Below are positions 1 to 7,533 of a stretch of 33,625 nt of DNA, one piece after another. Where the stretch lies: NCBI GenBank assembly GCA_043818215.1, contig JBDRGC010000010.1:1-33625 (forward strand). The letters run 5' to 3'. The DNA is from JBDRGC01 sp043818215 (GTDB lineage Bacteria > Chloroflexota > Anaerolineae > Anaerolineales > UBA11858). Under the pieces are notes generated by a model, which saw nothing but the letters and a program-made list of their open reading frames with translations, made no database searches and was not told the DNA's origin. The translations under genes and the position numbers were made by a program. Position 1 is the stretch's first letter. Each line of letters begins with the position of its first letter.

Positions 1-776
1 CTTGCCATTCTCGGTATGTCCACCTACTCCAATCCTGACGGTGGTGTTTTGGTGCAAGCCAGCGTTCGAAACCAGGGGGATGCCAGCACGCTGAATGGTT
101 TCTACACAGACCTTTACGTTGATCACTTACCTGCAGGTGGAGGCGACTACACCGGCAGTATCCGGTTTTGGGTAAACGATCCCATCCAGGCGGGGGCCAC
201 AGTCACGTTGACCACAGTCATCAATGATCTGTCCGACCTGGGCAGGGACGCGCAGCCTCTCGCTCCCGCCAGCGAGACCAATGCCACGCTCTACGCTCAA
301 GCCGACTCTGCGGGTGTGGTTGGCGAACCGGATGAAGATGATAATATCTACTCGTCGGGAACTGAGATCTGCATTGCCACCGCCGATGCCTTCGAAGGCG
401 ATGACACTGCTGGTACGGCATCCATTATCAGCCTGCCCAGGGCCAGACCCACAATTTCGACAGCCTGGGCGACCAGGACTGGATCAAATTCGATGCTCAG
501 GCAGAAATGACTTACACCCTGCGCACTTCCAGCCTGGGCGCGTCAGCCGATACTTACTTGTACCTGTATGACACCGATGCCGCGACGATGCTGGCCTCCA
601 ACGACGACTACGGCGGCAGCCTGGCATCCCTGATTGAGTGGGTTGCTCCTGCGGATGGCACTTACTACATACTCTTCCAACACTGGAATCCAAACGTAGG
701 TGGCTGCGGAACCAGCTACTCGTTCACACTATCTGAACCTGGCTTCGAGATATTCTTGCCGCTTGTGATGAGGTAA
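1..776 (+). pseudogene. 3' part of secreted CARDB/PPC-domain surface protein, frameshifted
   Basis: The reading frame is open to the left edge, so the 5' end lies outside the window. Residues encoded by about 1-350 look like a CARDB adhesion-type beta domain (VQASVRNQGDAS). From about 380 a bacterial pre-peptidase C-terminal (PPC) domain begins (ADAFEGDDTAGTA). The frame is broken near 433-440: frame 1 runs into nonsense, while frame 3 gives the expected continuation (QGQTHNFDSLGDQDWIKF) and reads to the stop at 776. The join needs one extra base between ctg (433-435) and cag (438-440), so this is a one-base deletion or a sequencing error. The C-terminus FEIFLPLVMR resembles a tail I associate with Chloroflexota exported proteins (inference). 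Such proteins act at the cell surface, in adhesion or as a protease accessory; a catalytic domain, if any, is upstream. Confidence 0.72.
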
Positions 777-802
777 ATGCAGCCCCTTGGGTTCTCTACG
801 CG

Positions 803-845
803 ACAGGAGCGACGCACTTGTTCAGTGCGTCGCTCCTGTTTTTTC
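803..845 (+). terminator. strong intrinsic terminator
   Basis: A perfect 15-bp stem (803-817 with 825-839), a 7-nt loop and a run of T (839-844). It lies 27 nt after the stop of the PPC protein and isolates it from what follows. Confidence 0.93.
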
Positions 846-1310
846 GGAAGGGTGGAACGCTAAACGGCCAGCAGCAATTCCCGATATGAAAAGGGAGATT
901 AGGTTGAAAAAGCCAGCCGTAAGGACTTTTAGCTCCAATCACCTTCGTATGACGATGTATCCCTTCGACACTTCCTTCCCCCTTCGGGGACTATGCGGTC
1001 GCAGGACAGGCTTCGTGGTGGCATACTTGACTAAACAAGCCGTGCCGTCGGTGAAGAACATGGCGTTGCGGCGTTGTTGCCAGTAGCGGCGGTAACGCCA
1101 GCCGAGCGTCTTCTTGGAGTGACGGTACTTGGCCCGCCCCTTCGGCAGGCTTGTATAGAATAGAGAGAGAAAGAAAGAAAGAAAACATCATTCGTATTGA
1201 TGACACAAACCATAAAACCGCGACACTAGCCGACCTCCCCCCCTCAAAAGGTTGTACAATACAAACAAAGCTACAGCCTTTTTTTGTTTACTGCACCCTG
1301 TACCCGACCT
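846..1310. other. gene-poor stretch with repeat
   Basis: No gene can be supported. A minus-strand frame is open from about 1160 to a stop at 939-941. It is Arg/Tyr/Trp-rich (WRYRRYWQQRRNAMFF) and could be a scrap of a mobile-element protein, but it has no start signal and I could not assign it. It contains one copy of the dispersed repeat described separately at 961-1015. A short purine-rich run (gagagagaaagaaagaaag) lies near 1162-1180. Confidence 0.5.
961..1015 (+). repeat. dispersed repeat, copy 1
   Basis: cccttcgacacttccttc (961-978) and tcgcaggacaggcttcg (999-1015) reappear in inverted orientation at 1547-1530 (18/18) and 1527-1511 (16/17). The spacer between the two blocks is longer here than in the second copy. 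It is probably an intergenic repeat family of this genome. Confidence 0.75.
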
Positions 1311-1592
1311 ATGCCTCGACTTGGAACCCTGAATACTCCGAATCCTTATGCTTTCTTTGGCGCTTTCGCCGGTCTTCCTTTCTGGCCGGGGGGCCTGACG
1401 CTGTTAGCTGCCGCGCCGGGAATCGGCAAGACCTCCTGGATGCTGCAAATCAATTTCGACGCCGCCGCACACAATATCCCTTCGGCCATGGGCTGCTACG
1501 AACACACCGCCGAAGCATGTCCTGCGAACGAAGGAAGTGTCGAAGGGAACTCAGGTACCGTCTGGAAATGGGTAGTGATCCTTAACAATTGA
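1311..1592 (+). pseudogene. truncated RecA/DnaB-like ATPase (mobile-element remnant)
   Basis: From ATG 1311 the product begins with a region typical of replicative-helicase or KaiC-like ATPases: LPFWPGGLTLLAAAPGIGKT holds the Walker A motif (GxxGxGKT) about 40 residues in. It continues to CYEHTAE and then loses similarity. The last ~28 codons run through an inverted copy of the dispersed repeat (1511-1547) and end at 1592. A full ATPase needs at least 200 more residues including Walker B, so this is a fragment. An upstream in-frame ATG at 1284 exists, but residues before MPRLGT look non-native. It belongs with the two broken genes downstream as remains of an integrated element. Confidence 0.6.
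1511..1547 (-). repeat. dispersed repeat, copy 2 (inverted), interrupting the ATPase fragment
   Basis: Reverse complement of the blocks at 961-978 (exact, 18 nt) and 999-1015 (one mismatch), here separated by only 2 nt. It starts exactly where the ATPase reading frame stops making sense. Confidence 0.75.
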
Positions 1593-1755
1593 GATAAATG
1601 CCAAGATATCGTTCTCGATTACCAAAGGGATGGCTCAACAGCCCACATTAGACGATTTTTCGTTCATGCCCTAGGCAGACCGTTACCCATCACCCCCTCC
1701 ACCGGTCATCGACAATCCCGTCCCGGCTAATCTCACATCTCATGAACTTGCTTGT

Positions 1756-2470
1756 TTGCGTGCTCTGGTACGTGTCCCGATGGCAACTACCAAGGAAGTA
1801 GCCGCAATGATGGGGCGCAGCCTTCCTACGGCGCGTCAGGCTTTGTATGAATCAGTCAGGCGCGGGCTGGCTGCCCAGATACTAGAGAAGCCGTCTGACG
1901 AGTTGACGAACGATGAAAAAAGGCAATTGCCATCCTATTATCCAGCCTGGGAGATACGCCGCCCTGGAACGTCAGCGGTCTACCGCAGTTGGGGCTTGCC
2001 AGCTAAGATTTCCTTTCCAGGTAAGCGGGTACGCGAGTATCACGTGGGAAAGCGACATAGACAAACATCGCGACTATGGAAAGCCTGGCTTCAGCAGGCC
2101 TGGCCTTATGCCGATATTTGGGCCGGATGGACTGAAATCTCTCTGGATGATTACCGGCCCGACGCGGTCGCCTGGGGGCGGCTATGGGGTGCGGAGACAT
2201 TATTTTGTTTAGAAGTAGAAAGCGGAAATGCCACCAAAAAGATGCTGAGAGAGAAGATCACACACAAGTTCAACAAAGCGCGAAGACACGCAGAGCTTCG
2301 ATCTCCCCCTGGTTTTTACTGTCTTATCTCCCGCCTGAGTGCAGGAGACGGTGTCGCCGGTATTCAGGGACTTGTCCGGGTTTGACAACGTAGCTGTCGT
2401 GCTGGCGAACTGGCGGGCTTTTGGGGAGTTGCCTATGCCTGCCTGGGGGTGGGTGAGGTGGGAGGGGTGA
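1756..2470 (+). pseudogene. replication-relaxation-type winged-helix protein, broken
   Basis: The N-terminal part reads as a winged-helix DNA-binding segment (TTKEVAAMMGRSLPTARQAL). A middle part follows with the layout of the Replic_Relax family of plasmid/ICE proteins (a conserved Asp-rich stretch, then LFCLEVESGNATKKMLREKI). The first frame ends at 2385, but the natural C-terminus lies in another frame: VQETVSPVF then LSGFDNVAVVLANW to a stop at 2468-2470. That frame also has a TGA at 2336-2338 where family members would have a sense codon. The gene therefore carries a frameshift near 2300-2330 plus a nonsense codon. The TTG at 1756 is only the first start in the track; coding similarity extends a few codons further upstream (SHELACLRALVRV), so the true start is uncertain. 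Confidence 0.55.
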
Positions 2471-2495
2471 TGATGGGAAACGAATGAGTGCTGAT

Positions 2496-2740
2496 TTAAC
2501 TTGCCCGCTCCACCCTCTCCGCCAGATCATCGAATGACGGCTCTGTGTAGATCATCACCGTGTTCAGGTTTGTGTGTCCCAACAATGCGGCCAACCCACG
2601 CAGGTCGTCAGGATTTCCCCGCAGATAATTGTCGCTAAAGGTATGCCGCAGGACGTGGGGGCCAAAGTTGTCTATCTTGGCAGCGAAAGCATATTTGTTC
2701 AAGATTCGCAACACCGCGCTGCGATCCTTGAGTGAACCGC
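2496..2740 (-). pseudogene. C-terminal fragment of tyrosine recombinase/integrase
   Basis: The translation holds the catalytic C-terminus of a phage-type integrase: HVLRHTF (HxxR box), LGHTNLNTVMIYT (GH...Y region with the nucleophilic Tyr) and a short tail ending VERAS. Only about 80 residues are left of the usual 280-400. Upstream in frame there is a stop a few codons before the Leu-Lys-Asp-Arg-Ser segment, so the N-terminal DNA-binding part and first catalytic Arg are gone. It is convergent with the broken replication-relaxation gene and marks the other end of the decayed element. Confidence 0.75.
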
Positions 2741-3014
2741 ACTACCCGATCCATAGCGCAGCATCCGACCCCAATTTTAGAAAATGGCGGGGGTTCCGAA
2801 GCGCGCCGAAGACGTTTTACGCTAGGGGAAAAATCGAAAAAGGCAATATCGACGTGCATAGTCAAGTCGAAAGGCGTTACAGGAGCTATCTATATCTGAT
2901 ATCTTATCTGATGTATTAAATATAATATTTGATATATTATGGTATAATCACTTATAGTAGTGTTCTCACATAATGCCTAATGCACATTTATGTATCAAGT
3001 ATGGAGTTACGCTC
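2741..3014. promoter_or_regulatory. AT-rich upstream region of the GntR gene with palindrome
   Basis: The stretch 2885-2960 is strikingly AT-rich, with two atctgat repeats, an odd-centred palindrome of 6-bp arms at 2918-2930 (aaatat-a-atattt) and a good -10-like tataat at 2943-2948 without an obvious -35 at proper spacing. GntR/FCD proteins usually bind short palindromes next to their own promoter, so 2918-2930 is a candidate operator; AT bias makes chance palindromes likely. A GGAG Shine-Dalgarno at 3003-3006 precedes ATG 3015. Confidence 0.4.
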
Positions 3015-3695
3015 ATGCTCCGTTCGGAATCGGGTGACACCTCAAAAAGTCTGATCTACAAGAACCTGCGTCGTTCCATCGGCGTAGGGCATCGCAAACC
3101 GGGTGAGAGGCTAAACCTGGATGAGCTGGCCCAAAGCTACGGTACCAGCATCACGCCGGTGCGCGATGCACTCCAGATGCTCAGCCAGGAAGGGCTAGTA
3201 ATGATCAAGTCCCGCTCCGGTTACTTTGTCACCCATGTCACCCTGAAGCAGTTACGCGACATGCTCGAACTGCGCGAAAGCCTCGAAGTAGCCTCTATCG
3301 AACGAGCCGCGGTCCGGATCACCGAGGAGCAACTCGAGAAACTCGGACACGTCCATGCGGGCTACACCGACGAAGGTGATGAATCCTACATCCGTTACAT
3401 GAGCGAGAACCGGATCTTCCACTACCTGATCGCCGAGGCATCGGGTAACCACGAACTGGCGGAAACGTTGGGCCGCTTACACGATCGGTTGCTCCGTTTT
3501 ATGATTCTGTGCCGTGAAGGCAAGACGCTGGAGAGCAGGCACTCGCGCGTCATCGAAGCATTGCGCACCCATGAATTTGCGGCAGCCCGCCAGACAATAC
3601 TTGCTGAGGTCAATCAAACCCGTGAGGACATTTTAGAACGTGTTATTGAGGAAGATGGGGCATTCTGGCGTCTGGGCAATCGAGTTTCAGAGTAA
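3015..3695 (+). CDS. GntR family transcriptional regulator (FCD/FadR subfamily)
   Basis: A 226-aa DNA-binding regulator. Residues ~10-75 form the GntR winged helix (GERLNLDELAQSYGTSITPV, VRDALQMLSQEGLV, then a wing ending SGYFVT). Residues ~85-215 are the all-helical FCD ligand-binding domain (LRDMLELRESLEVASIERAA, FHYLIAEASGNHEL, HSRVIEALRTHE), whose His/Asp/Glu residues usually hold a metal and a small carboxylate. The ATG at 3015 is chosen over 2973 because GGAG lies 8 nt upstream of it and the GntR domain starts soon after. The next gene begins 31 nt downstream on the same strand, so it probably controls the importer and perhaps the methyltransferase cluster, with a quaternary amine or breakdown product as effector (inference). 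Confidence 0.88.
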   Translation: MLRSESGDTSKSLIYKNLRRSIGVGHRKPGERLNLDELAQSYGTSITPVRDALQMLSQEGLVMIKSRSGYFVTHVTLKQLRDMLELRESLEVASIERAAVRITEEQLEKLGHVHAGYTDEGDESYIRYMSENRIFHYLIAEASGNHELAETLGRLHDRLLRFMILCREGKTLESRHSRVIEALRTHEFAAARQTILAEVNQTREDILERVIEEDGAFWRLGNRVSE

Positions 3696-3726
3696 GCAAC
3701 TTCCTGGCAGAAACGGAAAAGGAGGC

Positions 3727-5307
3727 ATGATGGCGACAGATGTATCACAAATACAAAGACAAAATGGTGTCTGGCCCGAATTGCTGACTGGCTGGATGTC
3801 CATCCTGACCGAACCCTCTCTGGACACTTTTCGCGCCCAGAGAGCTAGAGCCGATCCTTTAAAGACGGTGCTGGGGGTAGGACTTTTAGGGTTGGTGCTC
3901 GGGCTATGGGCTTTAGCTATCAAGCCGGCTGCCCTGGTAACTGGGATGGGGACAGAGGCTATATTGGTTGATCTGTTGCGTATGATCTTTTTCGCCGAGG
4001 CCGACTTTTTCATCATCAGCCTGATTTTGTTCTTTATCGCCAGGGGGTTTGGTGGAATAAGCAGCTTTTCAGAGCAAAGCTATTTGTTGTCCCTGGTAAC
4101 TGTGCCCCTGGGCATGATCGTAGTTGCCTTTCTCTTCGTGGGCGAAAAACTGGGGCTGACGCTGACCGCTATTCTTAATCCCCTGAGTCCCGTGGGGGTG
4201 GCAGGCATCTTTGTTATCTTGTTTGCTCTCTATGGGTTTCTCTTGCTGCTATTTGCACTGCAAGCGGCGCACGAGATGCAATCCAGCGCGGTCTTCTACA
4301 CACTCGGCGCGCCATTACTCGTATGGGGCATCCTGAGGGTAGCCTCCATGTTTGCCGCGGGGGAGGAGAACCTCATCACCACACAATGGGTCTTTATCGC
4401 CGAGCAGTGGGCCAAGGGAACAGCGCAAGAATTGCTGTTAGGCCATCTCTGGCTGGTCGCTTTTTCCGTCTCTATCGCGGTAGTGCTCGGTGTAATGATG
4501 GGTGTATTCATTACCTGGCCTGCCCGGCGACCGCGGCTCTCCCACCTGGTCGTCTTGATTCCGCTGGCTTTGTTCTTGCTGCTCTGGGCTGCCTCATCGG
4601 GATTATTGGGGGAAGGGATGGCTGACCAGATTATGAGTACGACGAAAGACTGGAGCCGTGCGCTCAAAAGGATAGATAATCTCTATTTTGGGCCCCTGCT
4701 CGCAATCGTGGCCGCGATCATTGCCAAGCCGGCCGCAGTGGGGATGATTGTGGCAGTGTTCACCATCATTCTGTACGCACTCTTCCTGGCCGGTGAAACG
4801 GCTAGCGATCTTGCCCTCTACATCGCCGGTATCATCTTGACCATCCCCAGTGTGGCGTTGTTTGGCGCCATGATCAAACCATTGGGCATTGGCCCTTTCA
4901 ATGCTGCTTTTGCCCTTATCTTGTACGCCCAACTGCCCATCCTGCGCAATACCTACACAGGCATCAAAGCGGTGACGCCGGATATCGTCGAGGCCGGACG
5001 CGGCATGGGCATGACAGAGGCCCAGCTCTTGCTTAAAGTCAAGCTGCCCATGGCCGTCCCAGTCATCATGACTGGTGTGCGCGTGTCAATCGTTATGTTG
5101 ATCGGAATCGCTTCTATTGCGGCTTATATTGGCAACGATACGCTGGGAAAGTACATCTTTGATGGCATCTCGCGCGCACAGGAGAAACGTTACTACGCCG
5201 GAGCTATTCTGGTGGCTATCCTGGCCCTGGCAGTGGACTACTTCCTGGGTTGGCTTCAAAACCGGTTGACCCCTGAGGGGCTGAAAGGCAGGCGAGAGGC
5301 AGCCTGA
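3727..5307 (+). CDS. Yip1-like membrane domain fused to Opu-type ABC permease
   Basis: A 526-aa membrane protein. The N-terminal ~215 residues resemble a Yip1-family domain (GWMSILTEPSLDTF followed by five or so hydrophobic helices). From about residue 238 a binding-protein-dependent permease of the glycine betaine/OpuB class begins. Its first helix (LWLVAFSVSIAVVLGVMMGV) is separated from the rest by roughly 100 residues with extra hydrophobic segments, before LTIPSVALFGAMIKPLGIG and the EAA loop (EAGRGMGMTEAQLLLKVKLP), which contacts the ATPase. ATG 3727 follows AAAAGGAGG; the track's earlier start at 3640 overlaps the regulator and has no such site. The usual OpuB permease is ~210-280 aa, so this one is about twice as long. 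It should pair with the normal permease at 6483. Confidence 0.82.
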   Translation: MMATDVSQIQRQNGVWPELLTGWMSILTEPSLDTFRAQRARADPLKTVLGVGLLGLVLGLWALAIKPAALVTGMGTEAILVDLLRMIFFAEADFFIISLILFFIARGFGGISSFSEQSYLLSLVTVPLGMIVVAFLFVGEKLGLTLTAILNPLSPVGVAGIFVILFALYGFLLLLFALQAAHEMQSSAVFYTLGAPLLVWGILRVASMFAAGEENLITTQWVFIAEQWAKGTAQELLLGHLWLVAFSVSIAVVLGVMMGVFITWPARRPRLSHLVVLIPLALFLLLWAASSGLLGEGMADQIMSTTKDWSRALKRIDNLYFGPLLAIVAAIIAKPAAVGMIVAVFTIILYALFLAGETASDLALYIAGIILTIPSVALFGAMIKPLGIGPFNAAFALILYAQLPILRNTYTGIKAVTPDIVEAGRGMGMTEAQLLLKVKLPMAVPVIMTGVRVSIVMLIGIASIAAYIGNDTLGKYIFDGISRAQEKRYYAGAILVAILALAVDYFLGWLQNRLTPEGLKGRREAA

Positions 5308-5336
5308 CCAGAAGTTAAGTGAAGGAGAATAAAAAA

Positions 5337-6479
5337 ATGATCAAGTTCGAGAATGTAACCAAAATATACCCCGGAATGTCGTCCCCTGCGGTAGACGATT
5401 TATCATTCACTGTCCCCACCGGGGAGATATGTACCATCGTCGGCCCTTCCGGTTGTGGTAAGACCACTGCTATGAAGATGGTCAACCGGCTGATTGATGC
5501 AACCGGCGGGGCTATCTACGTGTTGGACGAGAGGGGCGACATGAGCAACGTGCTCGAAATAGACCCCATTCAGTTGCGGCGCAGCATTGGCTACATCATC
5601 CAGCAGATAGGGCTTTTCCCCCATCGCACCATCTTGGAGAATATAGGTACGGTGCCTCAGTTGTTGGATTGGGATAAAGCGCGCATCCGCCGCCGGGCGG
5701 AAGAGTTAGTCACAATGATGAACATGCCCGTCGATTTCCTGGATCGTTATCCCCACGAATTGTCGGGCGGGCAGCGGCAGCGCATCGGTGTGGCCCGTGG
5801 TATGGCCACCGACCCGCCGGTGATGTTGATGGACGAGCCTTTCGGAGCCGTTGACCCCATCAACCGCAACATACTACAGAATGAGTTTCTGCGTTTGCAG
5901 CAAGAGGTCAAAAAGACGATCCTTTTTGTTACCCACGATATAGACGAAGCCATCAAGATGGGTGACAAGATATGCATCCTCAACGTGGGCGGCTTCCTGG
6001 AGCAGTTCGATTCGCCGGCCAATATCCTGGCCCATCCGGCCAACGAGTTCGTGGAAGATTTCGTTGGGGCTGACCGGGCACTCAAGCGGCTCAACCTGGT
6101 GCGGGTGGAAGAAGTGATGAACACTCATCCGCCGCTGCTTCAGGCCACACAGAATGTGGAACAGGCCGTGGGCTTCATGGCTGAACAAGGGATCAGGTTT
6201 GCCTATGTGGTCGACGCCGACCGGACGTTGAAAGGATACGTCAGGGGCAGGGACCTGAAAGGCAAAACTGGCTGGGTGGATGAGTTCGTGGAACCGGCTG
6301 CCACTACCATCCCGCTGACTACCAGTCTGAAAGACGCTTTGTCGGAGATGCTGGTGGTTGACTACGCCAATGTCTGCGTGGTGGATGCCCAGAACCGCGT
6401 GCGAGGCTTGATCGATACGAATATGATTCACGAGGCCGTCATCGAGAGTGCGGCTGCTGCTGAGGGAGAGGAGGCATAG
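5337..6479 (+). CDS. quaternary-amine ABC transporter ATPase (OpuCA/ProV-like) with CBS pair
   Basis: A 380-aa ATPase that energises uptake. Seen directly: Walker A GPSGCGKTT (36-44), Q-loop YIIQQIGLFPH (86-96), signature LSGGQRQR (142-149), Walker B VMLMDEP (162-168) and H-loop FVTHD. Residues ~255-370 form a tandem CBS module (VEEVMNTHPPLLQATQNVEQ, then VVDAQNRVRGLID), the regulatory part that senses ionic strength or nucleotide in OpuA-type osmoprotectant importers. The whole length matches OpuCA. ATG 5337 is preferred over GTG 5319 because AAGGAG at 5322-5327 is spaced 9 nt from it. The gene lies 29 nt after the fused permease and 3 nt before the next permease, so one operon. The substrate class (betaine, carnitine, choline, proline betaine) is known for the family; the exact one is not readable here. 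Confidence 0.93.
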   Translation: MIKFENVTKIYPGMSSPAVDDLSFTVPTGEICTIVGPSGCGKTTAMKMVNRLIDATGGAIYVLDERGDMSNVLEIDPIQLRRSIGYIIQQIGLFPHRTILENIGTVPQLLDWDKARIRRRAEELVTMMNMPVDFLDRYPHELSGGQRQRIGVARGMATDPPVMLMDEPFGAVDPINRNILQNEFLRLQQEVKKTILFVTHDIDEAIKMGDKICILNVGGFLEQFDSPANILAHPANEFVEDFVGADRALKRLNLVRVEEVMNTHPPLLQATQNVEQAVGFMAEQGIRFAYVVDADRTLKGYVRGRDLKGKTGWVDEFVEPAATTIPLTTSLKDALSEMLVVDYANVCVVDAQNRVRGLIDTNMIHEAVIESAAAAEGEEA

Positions 6480-6482
6480 CCA

Positions 6483-7274
6483 ATGAAGGAAGATACCAAT
6501 TTTTGGCAGCGACTCAAGCACCTCACTCTCAGTGACGTGTTGAGCTGGACTGTTATCCCGGTTCTCATGCTCCTCGTGGTGATACTCGTCTACAACCAAC
6601 TACTGCTCCCCATCGAACAGGGGAGCATGGAAGCGAATATGCTGGGCAGCTACGAGATCGGTTTCGAACGCGTCACAGATGCCGCCGCAGAACACATGCG
6701 TCTCATCCTTGTCTCCACAGCGTTGGCTATCGCCGTCGCAGTGCCAGCCGGCATCCTGATTACCAGACAGGGATTCCGTGACTTCTCGGGCCTTATTCTG
6801 GGCGTGGCTAATATTGGCCAATCGGTACCCAGCATCGCCATCCTGGCCGTCTTTATGGGCGTCTTTGGCCTGGGTTTCAAAACCGCTATCTTTGCCCTCT
6901 GGCTGTATGCTTTGCTGCCCATCGTGCGCAACACGGCTACCGGGATCGAGGAAGTAGACCCCAATATCATCGAAGCAGCCACAGGTATGGGTATGACCAA
7001 TCGCCAGATACTGATGCAGATCGAGTTGCCGCTGTCCTTCCCTGTCATGTTTGCCGGTATGCGCACCGCAGCTGTGATCAACGTTGGCACGGCCGCGCTG
7101 GGAGCGTTCATTGGCGCCGGCGGGTTGGGGACGTTCATCATCGCAGGTATCCCGTTGATGCGGGATAGCTTGATCCTGGTTGGAGCTATTCTAACTGCCG
7201 TCATGGCCATCCTGGTAGATTGGGCCCTTGAAAAAGTTCAGGACAGGTTGGTAGTTTCTACAGCGACAGCATAA
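6483..7274 (+). CDS. quaternary-amine ABC transporter permease (OpuCB/CD-like)
   Basis: A 263-aa integral membrane permease. After a first helix (VIPVLMLLVVILVY) comes the standard domain: VSTALAIAVAVPAGIL, VANIGQSVPSIAILAVFMG, ALLPIVRNTATGI, the EAA loop (EAATGMGMTNRQILMQIELP) and the conserved FIGAGGLGTFI. AGGAGG precedes ATG 6483, only 3 nt after the ATPase stop, so it is translationally close-coupled. It differs in sequence and length from the Yip1-fused permease, so the transporter is presumably a heterodimer of the two with two copies of the ATPase. Confidence 0.92.
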   Translation: MKEDTNFWQRLKHLTLSDVLSWTVIPVLMLLVVILVYNQLLLPIEQGSMEANMLGSYEIGFERVTDAAAEHMRLILVSTALAIAVAVPAGILITRQGFRDFSGLILGVANIGQSVPSIAILAVFMGVFGLGFKTAIFALWLYALLPIVRNTATGIEEVDPNIIEAATGMGMTNRQILMQIELPLSFPVMFAGMRTAAVINVGTAALGAFIGAGGLGTFIIAGIPLMRDSLILVGAILTAVMAILVDWALEKVQDRLVVSTATA

Positions 7275-7533
7275 TAATCCACCCATCCTACCTACCTACC
7301 CCTGCCTCTTTACTCGACACGAAGTGTCCCAGAGGTCCATGTAAATAAGTGCTAGGAGGTGTTTATAAAAATACTTGGTAAATACGCTCCCCCCCCAATA
7401 AATTCTAGGGGGGGGGAAAGCAGCATAGGTTCCCCCAAAAATTGGGGGCCAGGGGAGCTTGGCTGAGTTAATAAATAGCTAAACTGGCTAACCATTGTTA
7501 TCAGATTAATGACGAGATGAAGAGGAGAACATC
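7275..7533. repeat. intergenic G/C-tract hairpins ahead of the binding-protein gene
   Basis: Two G/C-run inverted repeats: eight C (7389-7396) facing nine G (7408-7416), and ccccc-aaaaatt-ggggg at 7432-7448 followed by ggccaggggag. Similar cccccAAAATTggggg/ccaggggg blocks recur at 14871-14990 and 16240-16350. The first could act as a partial terminator or RNA-stability hairpin between permease and abundant binding protein. AGAGGAGA at 7521-7528 is the ribosome site of the next gene. Confidence 0.6.

Noticed and set aside
939..1160. Arg/Tyr/Trp-rich minus-strand open frame, possibly a mobile-element protein tail
   Set aside because: No start, no ribosome site, and it overlaps a dispersed repeat; family could not be named.
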